A DNA stretch of 5,881 nt from assembly GCA_030425945.1 (NCBI GenBank), contig JAUHZL010000200.1, positions 1 to 5,881 on the forward strand, written 5' to 3'. Under the pieces are notes generated by a model. The model searched no databases and had not been told where the DNA came from. It was given only the letters and a program-made list of their open reading frames with translations. This document shows, piece after piece, positions 1 to 5,154 of this stretch (positions are counted from its first letter, which is position 1; every line of letters begins with the position of its first letter). Source of the stretch: Alphaproteobacteria bacterium. GTDB taxonomy: Bacteria > Pseudomonadota > Alphaproteobacteria > Rhodobacterales > Rhodobacteraceae. Position numbers and translations under genes: made by a program.

Positions 1-139
1 CGATCGCGCGTCAGACGCGCCACCTGGGACAACGGTCATATGGCGCGGTTTCTCACGTCTCGCTGACCTTGTCGAAGGTGCCAGCCTCGTAAAGCCTCCA
101 GCGGATACTTATGGGTAACTTCAAGTCGGCGGACACTAG

Positions 140-191
140 CCCGGGAATGGTGCCAAACTGTGGCATGACCGGCACTTTGTTGCCGCCCGGG
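140..191 (+). promoter_or_regulatory. Nested inverted repeats in the ribE upstream region (possible structured leader)
   Basis: Two copies of the self-complementary hexamer CCCGGG (140-145 and 186-191) can pair with each other. They enclose two short perfect inverted repeats: TGCCA/TGGCA (151-155 with 161-165, 5-base loop) and CGGCA/TGCCG (170-174 with 181-185, 6-base loop). Together these make a compact three-way junction ending 86 bases before the ribE start. This is seen directly in the sequence. That it is transcribed and acts as a regulator is inference from its position. Short pieces resemble parts of the FMN riboswitch (GGCGG, then AGCCCG, then GACCGGCA), but the conserved paired loops of that riboswitch are missing, so I do not call it one. 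It could also be a protein operator or chance in GC-rich DNA. Confidence 0.3.
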
Positions 192-262
192 ACAAGGGGC
201 GCGCGTCATGCAGGCCGCTTGCGCGCCCGCCCGCTTCGCCCTAGCTGACGGAAAAGCCCGAG

Positions 263-269
263 AAAGGAG
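263..269 (+). promoter_or_regulatory. Ribosome binding site of ribE
   Basis: AAAGGAG lies 8 bases before the ATG at 278, a good Shine-Dalgarno match and spacing. It fixes the ribE start, which also gives the standard MFTGIV amino terminus of riboflavin synthases. Confidence 0.8.
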
Positions 270-277
270 CCGCCGCC

Positions 278-877
278 ATGTTCACCGGAATCGTCACCGA
301 CATCGGCACCGTCACCGAGATCGAGAAGCGCGGCGACACCCGCGCCCGGATCCGCAGCGCCTATCGCGCCTCGGGGATCGACCTCGGGGCCTCGATTGCC
401 TGCGACGGCGTCTGCCTGACCGTGATCGCGCGCGGGGCCGAGGGCGAGGGGGCCTGGTTCGACGTGGAGTATTCCGCAGAGACGGTGTCGAAGACCAACC
501 TCGGCGACTGGGCGGTGGGCCGGCGGATCAACCTCGAACGCGCGCTGAAGGTGGGCGACGAGCTGGGCGGGCACATCGTGTCGGGCCATGTCGACGGCGT
601 CGCCCGCGTGGTCGGCGTGCGGGCCGAGGGCGACAGCACCCGCGTCACCTTCGAGGCCCCGCAGGCGCTGGCGAAATTCATCGCGCCAAAGGGTTCGGTC
701 GCGCTGAACGGCACCTCGCTGACGGTGAACGAGGTCGAGGGCACCCGCTTCGGCGTCAACCTCATCCCGCATACCCAGAAGGCCACGACCTGGGGCGGGG
801 TGGCGGTGGGCGATGCCGTCAACCTCGAGATCGACACGCTGGCGCGCTACGTCGCGCGGCTGGCGGAAGCGGGATGA
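278..877 (+). CDS. ribE: Riboflavin synthase, alpha subunit
   Basis: Riboflavin synthase converts two molecules of 6,7-dimethyl-8-ribityllumazine into riboflavin and a pyrimidine that is recycled; it is the last step of the pathway and acts in the cytoplasm as a trimer. The 199-residue length is normal for the family. The protein shows the expected duplicated lumazine-binding domains. The first (about 1-95) starts with MFTGIV and contains GASIACDGVCLTV (38-50) and ETVSKTNLG. The second (about 97-190) starts with GGHIVSGHVDG (97-107) and contains LNGTSLTVNEV (143-153) and an FGVNLIPHT segment (158-166). The start is fixed by a Shine-Dalgarno sequence 8 bases upstream. The stop overlaps the next gene's start as ATGA, so it heads a coupled operon with the two unknown genes and ribBX, ribH and nusB. 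The same enzyme is called ribC in some species. The call is secure. Confidence 0.97.
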   Translation: MFTGIVTDIGTVTEIEKRGDTRARIRSAYRASGIDLGASIACDGVCLTVIARGAEGEGAWFDVEYSAETVSKTNLGDWAVGRRINLERALKVGDELGGHIVSGHVDGVARVVGVRAEGDSTRVTFEAPQALAKFIAPKGSVALNGTSLTVNEVEGTRFGVNLIPHTQKATTWGGVAVGDAVNLEIDTLARYVARLAEAG

Positions 878-1098
878 AACCGCTGGTTCTGGTGTCGATC
901 GAGGACGCGACGGGCGACCGTTGCGTGGACATCCTGCAGCTTTCCGACACCGAGTTCGGGTTTTCCGAGTGCCGCCGCGACCCCGAGGACAGCCACGGCT
1001 GGCGGCGTCTTGCCGGGATCACCGCGGGCTTCGCCGATGCCGGGGCCGCGCGGGCCGCGGCGGCGCGCGCGGTCGCGTGGCTGGGGGCTGCGGCATGA
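874..1098 (+). CDS. Small conserved-looking hypothetical protein (74 aa) in the riboflavin operon
   Basis: I do not recognise a named family. The product is a soluble 74-residue protein. Residues 1-50 are mixed and compact, with VLVSIEDATGDRCVDI, then FGFSECRRDPEDSHGW (28-43), a motif rich in charged and aromatic residues. Residues 54-74 are an alanine/arginine-rich probable helix. There is no signal peptide or membrane segment. The ATG at 874 overlaps the ribE stop (ATGA) and has GGAAG 4 bases upstream. Its own stop overlaps the next start in the same ATGA way. This double coupling, together with GC-ending codons like its neighbours, supports a real gene rather than a chance frame. I infer expression in step with riboflavin synthase; the function is unknown. 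Two cysteines (residues 17 and 33) are present, but they form no recognised metal motif. Confidence 0.72.
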   Translation: MKPLVLVSIEDATGDRCVDILQLSDTEFGFSECRRDPEDSHGWRRLAGITAGFADAGAARAAAARAVAWLGAAA

Positions 1099-1664
1099 GC
1101 GGGATCGGGCACAACGGCGGGCCGACGCTGGAGCGGGGCTTCGGCTTTCGCAAGGTGGCCTGGACCAAGGCGCGGGCGGCGCTGCTGCCGAGCCTGCCGC
1201 TGGAGGTCGTCCGGCTGCGGGTGGCGCGGGCGCAGCGGCTGGGCCTGAGCTATCGTCGCTATGCCTCGATCCGCGCGGCGACGGGCTGCGATATCGTCGC
1301 GTTCCTGTTCTCGGACAACGCGCTCGACCTGCGCCGCACCCGGATCGAGGTGCCCGCCGACGTGGCCGCCCGGCTGGCCGGTCTGCAGGGGGCGGCGACG
1401 CGGCTGGCGGCGGTGCATCCGCCCCATGCGCCGGGGGCCGTGCTGGCGGCCAACGCGGGGCTCGACGCGGCGGCTGTGGCGCCGGGCCTGTCGGCGAGCT
1501 GGCGCGAAACGCGCGACCGGCTGCGCGCGCTCGTCCGTGCGCAGGGCGTCCCGTTCGACGGCGTGGTGGTGGTGCCCGCGACGATGCCGGAAGGCGGCTG
1601 GTGCGCCGCCGCCGGGCTGGCGGGCGCGGTGCCCGCCGAGGCGTTCTTCGCCCCGACCGCGTGA
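1095..1664 (+). CDS. IGHNGGP-motif hypothetical protein (189 aa) in the riboflavin operon
   Basis: The function is unknown. The protein begins MSGIGHNGGPTLE, a short glycine-rich tag that, from memory, recurs at the amino terminus of many otherwise dissimilar alphaproteobacterial proteins, including phage-type ones. The body (about 18-80) is basic and predicted helical (AWTKARAALLPSLPLEVVR, then RVARAQRLGLSYRRYASIR). It is followed by DIVAFLFSDNAL (66-77), which reads as a buried strand. The second half (about 85-189) is alanine-rich with a helix at 136-149 (WRETRDRLRALVRA) and a strand VVVVP (157-161). No transmembrane segment or signal peptide is visible. The ATG overlaps the previous stop (ATGA). 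A weak GGGGG ribosome site lies 7 bases upstream, consistent with reliance on coupling. A 116-base gap follows before ribBX. A nucleic-acid or nucleotide-binding role is conceivable from the basic helical part but not shown. Confidence 0.8.
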   Translation: MSGIGHNGGPTLERGFGFRKVAWTKARAALLPSLPLEVVRLRVARAQRLGLSYRRYASIRAATGCDIVAFLFSDNALDLRRTRIEVPADVAARLAGLQGAATRLAAVHPPHAPGAVLAANAGLDAAAVAPGLSASWRETRDRLRALVRAQGVPFDGVVVVPATMPEGGWCAAAGLAGAVPAEAFFAPTA

Positions 1665-1715
1665 GCCGGCCGCTCTGCGCCGGTGCAGGTCTGCCCTGCG
1701 TCCGCGTGGCCCCCG

Positions 1716-1726
1716 TGCCACTGGCA
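1716..1726 (+). repeat. Inverted repeat in the gap before ribBX
   Basis: The 116-base gap 1665-1780 is the only real break inside the rib cluster. It contains TGCCA-C-TGGCA (1716-1726) and, just before it, a GCAGG/CCTGC hairpin (1685-1689 with 1695-1699). The same GTGCCA and TGGCAT arms occur upstream of ribE at 150-166, there separated by 5 bases. I see no convincing promoter or T-tract terminator in the gap. An operator or a leader hairpin for ribBX is possible but unproven. Confidence 0.3.
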
Positions 1727-1767
1727 TTCCGTCCGCCGCTGGTCTAAGTGCGCATCGAACTGACCCC

Positions 1768-1773
1768 GGTGGA
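1768..1773 (+). promoter_or_regulatory. Ribosome binding site supporting the ribBX ATG start
   Basis: GGTGGA lies 7 bases before the ATG at 1781. The frame is open from a GTG at 1748, directly after an in-frame TAA at 1745-1747. That GTG has only a poor ribosome site and would add 11 residues that do not look like family sequence, so the ATG is preferred. Confidence 0.5.
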
Positions 1774-1780
1774 CTCCGCG

Positions 1781-2920
1781 ATGACCGATCCCGTCCCATT
1801 CGAACAGCCCGGCCCCGTCGAGGAGAACTGGCGCGATGCCATTTCCTCGGTCGAGGAGATTCTCGACGACGCGCGCAACGGGCGCATGTTCATCCTCGTC
1901 GATCACGAGGACCGCGAGAACGAGGGCGACCTCGTCATTCCCGCGCAATGGGCGACACCGGACGCGATCAACTTCATGGCGACGCACGGGCGCGGCCTGA
2001 TCTGCCTGTCGCTGACCAGCCAGCGGATCGAGGCGCTGGGCCTCACGCTGATGTCCACCAACAACTCGTCCCGGCACGAGACCGCCTTCACGATCTCGAT
2101 CGAGGCGCGCGAGGGCGTGACGACCGGCATTTCCGCTGCCGACCGCGCCCGTACGGTGCAGGTCGCCATCGACGCCTCGAAGGGCGCCGCCGACATCGCC
2201 ACGCCGGGCCACGTCTTCCCGCTGCGCGCACGCGAGGGCGGCGTTCTCGTCCGCGCCGGGCACACCGAGGCGGCCGTGGACATTTCGCGGCTGGCCGGGC
2301 TGAACCCCTCGGGCGTGATCTGCGAGATCATGAACGAGGACGGCACCATGGCGCGGCTGCCCGACCTCGTGGCCTTCGCCCAGAAGCACAACCTGAAGAT
2401 CGGCACCATCAGCGACCTGATCGCCTACCGCCGCCGTCACGACAACCTCGTGAAGGTGCGGCAGGAGACGACGATTCACAGCGAGTTCGGCGGCGACTGG
2501 ATCATGCGGATCTATGCCGACGAGACGCAGGGCGCCGAGCACATCGCGCTGATCAAGGGCGACATCACCACGCCGGACCCGGTGCTGGTGCGGATGCACG
2601 CGCTCGACCCGATGCTCGACATCATCGGGACCGGCGGCGCGGGCCGGGCGGGCGAGTTCGGCGACGCGATGCGGCTGGTGGCCGAGGCCGGGCGCGGGGT
2701 CGTCGTGCTGCTGCGGGACACCACGATGAAGATCGTGTCGGACGAACATGCCTCGCCGCAGACGCTGCGGCAGTACGGGCTCGGGGCGCAGATCCTGTCC
2801 TCGCTCGGGCTGTCGGACCTGATCCTGCTGACCAACTCGCCCACACCGAAGGTGATCGGTCTCGAGGCCTATGGCCTGACGATCACCGGCACCCGCAAGA
2901 TCCCGACGACGAGAGGCTGA
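1781..2920 (+). CDS. ribB: 3,4-dihydroxy-2-butanone 4-phosphate synthase with degenerate GTP cyclohydrolase II domain (RibBX type)
   Basis: The amino-terminal domain (about 15-220 of 379) converts ribulose 5-phosphate to 3,4-dihydroxy-2-butanone 4-phosphate plus formate, the source of the four-carbon unit for lumazine. Its signature residues are intact: DHEDRENEGD (41-50), GVTTGISAADR (112-122), TPGHVFPLRA (141-150), GHTEAAVD (160-167) and CEIMNEDGTMAR (181-192). The carboxy-terminal part (about 225-379) has the fold and ending of GTP cyclohydrolase II (QYGLGAQIL, LLTNSPTPKVIGLEAYGL). It lacks the zinc ligands: the only cysteines in the whole protein are at 75 and 181, and the usual RQEGRGIGL segment is replaced by RDTTMKI. 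It should therefore not open GTP. Such proteins have been described in Proteobacteria as RibBX. GTP cyclohydrolase II must be encoded elsewhere. The stop is 3 bases before ribH. A GTG at 1748 is an alternative start. Confidence 0.93.
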   Translation: MTDPVPFEQPGPVEENWRDAISSVEEILDDARNGRMFILVDHEDRENEGDLVIPAQWATPDAINFMATHGRGLICLSLTSQRIEALGLTLMSTNNSSRHETAFTISIEAREGVTTGISAADRARTVQVAIDASKGAADIATPGHVFPLRAREGGVLVRAGHTEAAVDISRLAGLNPSGVICEIMNEDGTMARLPDLVAFAQKHNLKIGTISDLIAYRRRHDNLVKVRQETTIHSEFGGDWIMRIYADETQGAEHIALIKGDITTPDPVLVRMHALDPMLDIIGTGGAGRAGEFGDAMRLVAEAGRGVVVLLRDTTMKIVSDEHASPQTLRQYGLGAQILSSLGLSDLILLTNSPTPKVIGLEAYGLTITGTRKIPTTRG

Positions 2921-2923
2921 GAC

Positions 2924-3463
2924 ATGGCTGGCGCATCGCATCATTCGCTGGAAACGCCGAAGATGGAGCGGCCGACGAAGCTGCTGATCGTCGTGGCGCC
3001 CTATTACAAGGACATCGCCGACGGGCTGATCGCCGGGGCGACCGCCGAGATCGAGGCGGCCGGCGCGACCTGGGAGCTGGTCGAGGTGCCCGGCGCGCTG
3101 GAGATCCCGCCCGCGATCGCGACCGCGCACCGGCTGTCGAACTTCGACGGCTACGTGGCGCTCGGCTGCATCATCCGGGGCGAGACCACCCATTACGACA
3201 CCGTCTGCAACGACAGCTCGCGCGGGCTGATGCTGCTGGGCCTGCAGGGCGCGGCGCTGGGCAACGGCATCCTGACGGTCGAGAACCATGAGCAGGCCGC
3301 CGTGCGCGCCGATCCGGCGGGCCAGAACAAGGGCGGCGGCGCGGCGGCGGCGGCCCTGCACCTGATCGCGCTCCAGCGGCGCTGGGGCAAGCCGAAGGGC
3401 AGCGTCGGGTTCCGCACCGACGAGCTGCGGCTCGCGGGCGGCGAGGGGACGACCAGCGCATGA
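2924..3463 (+). CDS. ribH: 6,7-dimethyl-8-ribityllumazine synthase
   Basis: Lumazine synthase condenses 3,4-dihydroxy-2-butanone 4-phosphate (made by the preceding gene) with 5-amino-6-ribitylaminouracil to give the substrate of RibE. It acts in the cytoplasm and usually assembles as pentamers or a 60-subunit capsid. The 179-residue protein shows the substrate-binding EVPGALEIP (54-62), GCIIRGETTHYD (81-92) with His90 as the expected catalytic histidine, NGILTVENHEQA (114-125) and NKGGGAAAAAL (135-145). About 13-15 residues precede the first core strand (KLLIVVAPYY), and about 20 residues trail the core helix. Both ends are longer than in minimal lumazine synthases. The ATG follows the ribBX stop by 3 bases, with AGAGG (2912-2916) 7 bases upstream. 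The stop overlaps the nusB start (ATGA). The call is secure. Confidence 0.97.
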   Translation: MAGASHHSLETPKMERPTKLLIVVAPYYKDIADGLIAGATAEIEAAGATWELVEVPGALEIPPAIATAHRLSNFDGYVALGCIIRGETTHYDTVCNDSSRGLMLLGLQGAALGNGILTVENHEQAAVRADPAGQNKGGGAAAAALHLIALQRRWGKPKGSVGFRTDELRLAGGEGTTSA

Positions 3464-3936
3464 CCGTCGACCGCAAGGCGCAGCGTCGCCAGATGAAATC
3501 CGCGGCCCGGCTCTATGCCGTGCAGGCGCTGTTCCAGATGGAAGTCTCGGAGCAGGACAGCGAGGCGGTGATCCGCGAGTTCGAGACCTTCCGCCTCGGC
3601 GAGGTCTACGAGGAAGACGGGATCGAGATGGCGGAAGGCGATATCGACCTGTTCCGCAAGACGGTGCGCGACGCGGTCAACTGGCAGGCGAAGATCGACC
3701 AGATGACCGATCGCGGACTGGTGGCGAAATGGCCGATCGCCCGGATCGATCCGACGCTGCGGGCGCTGTTCCGCGCCGCCGGGGCGGAGCTGGCCGAGAA
3801 CGACACCCCGCCGCGCGTGGTGATCACCGAGTTCGTGGACATCGCGGGCGCGTTCTTCCCGGAGGGGCGCGAGCCGTCCTTCGTGAACGCGGTGCTCGAC
3901 CACATGGCGCGCGAGGCCCGGCCCGAGGCGTTCTGA
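3460..3936 (+). CDS. nusB: Transcription antitermination factor NusB
   Basis: NusB binds boxA RNA with ribosomal protein S10 and helps RNA polymerase read through ribosomal RNA operons. The 158-residue, mostly helical protein has the family's opening SAARLYAVQALFQME (14-28), the central WPIARIDPTLRALFRAAGAE (91-110), and the closing PPRVVITEFVDIA (117-129) and SFVNAVLD (140-147). The ATG overlaps the ribH stop (ATGA), with GAGGGG about 11 bases upstream. A second ATG at codon 12 (3493) is a weaker alternative start. nusB directly after ribH is a widely conserved bacterial arrangement, so its presence confirms the end of the riboflavin cluster. No T-tract terminator follows it. Confidence 0.96.
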   Translation: MTVDRKAQRRQMKSAARLYAVQALFQMEVSEQDSEAVIREFETFRLGEVYEEDGIEMAEGDIDLFRKTVRDAVNWQAKIDQMTDRGLVAKWPIARIDPTLRALFRAAGAELAENDTPPRVVITEFVDIAGAFFPEGREPSFVNAVLDHMAREARPEAF

Positions 3937-4006
3937 GCCCCGGCAACTGCCCAATTTCCCGGCATCTGCCCGAACCGGGGCGCGGAATCGCGCCGCCGCA
4001 GGGCGG
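3937..4006 (+). other. Cluster of strong hairpins after nusB, no T-tract
   Basis: Three perfect stems start directly after the nusB stop: GCCCCGG/CCGGGGC (3937-3943 with 3975-3981), GGCGCG/CGCGCC around a GAAT loop (3979-3984 with 3989-3994), and CCGCC/GGCGG around GCAG (3993-3997 with 4002-4006). They overlap at their edges, so not all can form at once. None is followed by a run of T, so this is not a standard intrinsic terminator. It may slow transcription, protect the transcript's 3' end or be a GC-rich by-product. The rest of the gap, to 4068, shows nothing further that I can support. Confidence 0.3.
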
Positions 4007-4068
4007 ATTGCGGGGCAGGCCTTGTCGCGCGCGGATCGGAGGCGCATGCTCAGGGCACGGCAACCTTC

Positions 4069-4074
4069 AGGAGG
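4069..4074 (+). promoter_or_regulatory. Consensus Shine-Dalgarno sequence of the 4080 gene
   Basis: AGGAGG sits 5 bases before the ATG at 4080. It is the strongest ribosome site in the window and fixes the start of a small gene whose frame is open far upstream. Confidence 0.85.
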
Positions 4075-4079
4075 ATTCC

Positions 4080-4412
4080 ATGCCTGCCCTCGTCCAGCTC
4101 TACATCCGGTCCTGCGCCATGGGCTTCGCCCTCGCGGCGGTGTTCGTCGGCCTGCTGTTCTGGTCCGACGTGGGCGGGCTGTGGCACCTCGTCTCGACCT
4201 CGGACGTGGGGATCATCGCGGCCGTGATGCTGTTCATGGGCAACGGGATCATTTTCGCGGGGGCGAATTTCGCCATCACGATCCTGCGCATGGAAGAGCG
4301 CGAGCCGCCCCGCAGCGGCGGTCGCCGTGCGCCGCAGATGGTCGCCGTGCCGGTTCCGGTGCGGGTGGACCGCGATCCGCGCGCCGTCAGCCGTCGTCCG
4401 CGGGACTGGTAA
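4080..4412 (+). CDS. Small inner-membrane protein with two helices (110 aa), function unknown
   Basis: I recognise no named family, although similar two-helix proteins near nusB are, as I recall, seen in Rhodobacterales. Residues about 12-28 (AMGFALAAVFVGLLFW) and about 44-68 (GIIAAVMLFMGNGIIFAG onward) are hydrophobic and long enough to cross the membrane. They are joined by a short loop containing GLWHLVSTSD. The tail (72-110) is hydrophilic and rich in arginine and proline, so both ends probably face the cytoplasm. The ATG at 4080 is chosen because AGGAGG lies 5 bases upstream; the frame is open further upstream, but that part is arginine-rich shadow sequence overlapping nusB. It sits 143 bases after nusB on the same strand, so it may be read from the same transcript. 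Its last 26 bases overlap the 3' end of the convergent minus-strand gene. Confidence 0.85.
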   Translation: MPALVQLYIRSCAMGFALAAVFVGLLFWSDVGGLWHLVSTSDVGIIAAVMLFMGNGIIFAGANFAITILRMEEREPPRSGGRRAPQMVAVPVPVRVDRDPRAVSRRPRDW

Positions 4413-5154
4413 GGGCAAACGCCGCCAGTTCGTCCGGCTCGAAGATGTAGATCGCGTCCGGCGGGGTCTGCATCGCCTTTTCCATCACGCGCACGTCGAT
4501 GCCCATGGCGTCGAGATAGCCCATGACTTCGGCCTGACCGGCCTGGATGTCGGACACCGCGAGGAACGCCGGCAGGTAGGTGTTGGTGTCGAAGTAGTGC
4601 TGGTGGACGCCGACCGCGCCCTCGGGGTGGACGGTCCGCGCCGTGCCTGCCGCCAGCACGTAGGGGCAGGCGGAGAAGCACACGTCGCCCGCGCCGATTT
4701 CCGTGGCGAGCCCCGCCGCGCGCAGGGCGCGGCCGATCTCCAGCGCGTCCGCGACCGAGCCGCCGGGCGAGTTCAGCAGGACCGTCTCCGGGGCCGGGTC
4801 GAGGGCCGCGAGCGCTTCGGGGATGCGCCCCACATCGCCGGGTGCGATGCTGCCGATCAGCGCCACGCGGGTCGGATCGCCGGGCACCGGCCGCAGGTCG
4901 AGGCGCGAGGGCAGGCCCGCGGGCATCTCGTAGGGGCGGGAGGGCACCTGCGGCAGCTCGCGCAGGCGCGGCGTGTAGCGGCGGGTCTGGTCGCCCGGCG
5001 TGGTCGGGTTGTCGAGGTCCGGCAGCGCCTCGCGCGTCGTCTCGCGCAGGATCAGCGGTCCGAGGTCGCTGAGCAGCATCACCCCGGCCAGCCCCAGTTG
5101 CAGCACCAGCAGGCCGCGCAGCGTGGTTCGGACGGCGGGACGGGGCAGGCGCAT
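4387..5154 (-). CDS. Membrane-anchored ClpP/crotonase-fold protein (COG3904-like), possible periplasmic hydrolase
   Basis: The 255-residue protein starts with a positively charged end and a hydrophobic stretch (about 12-36) that reads as a signal anchor. A proline-rich linker (about 45-90) and a ClpP-like domain (about 95-250) follow. Within that domain are LLNSPGGSV (126-134), matching the glycine-rich oxyanion turn of ClpP and SppA-type enzymes, and CFSACPYVLAAG (159-170), where Ser161 lies in the place of the ClpP nucleophile. VGVHQHY (181-187) follows, with His184 or His186 about 23-25 residues further on, the ClpP spacing. An acidic third residue is not certain (Asp203, Asp214 or Asp219). 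Cys159 and Cys163 flank the serine and could form a disulfide. This fits an exported Ser hydrolase, but activity and substrate are inferred. It is coupled to the upstream gene by TGATG. Confidence 0.85.
   Translation of the reverse strand: MRLPRPAVRTTLRGLLVLQLGLAGVMLLSDLGPLILRETTREALPDLDNPTTPGDQTRRYTPRLRELPQVPSRPYEMPAGLPSRLDLRPVPGDPTRVALIGSIAPGDVGRIPEALAALDPAPETVLLNSPGGSVADALEIGRALRAAGLATEIGAGDVCFSACPYVLAAGTARTVHPEGAVGVHQHYFDTNTYLPAFLAVSDIQAGQAEVMGYLDAMGIDVRVMEKAMQTPPDAIYIFEPDELAAFALTSPADDG

Noticed and set aside
2..118. Plus-strand frame open from the window edge to TAA at 116-118, as the end of ribD or another gene
   Set aside because: The 38 codons lack the GC-ending bias of the real genes and show no RibD carboxy-terminal features.
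95..191. Canonical FMN riboswitch upstream of ribE
   Set aside because: A few blocks recall it (GGGTAACTTC, GGCGG, AGCCCG, GACCGGCA), but the two conserved GTGAAATTC-type loops with their stems are absent. A covariance search would be needed to rescue the idea.
208..1098. Long plus-strand frame starting at 208 and reading through ribE out of frame
   Set aside because: Only its last 75 codons, from the ATG at 874, look like protein. The upstream part is arginine-rich shadow of ribE and has no ribosome site of its own.
1259..3361. Very long open frames over ribBX and ribH on the minus strand, and a similar one on the plus strand at 1261-3291
   Set aside because: Their translations are arginine-, alanine- and glycine-rich with no family motifs. 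They lie opposite or out of frame with genes proven by catalytic motifs. High-GC codon bias produces such stop-free frames.
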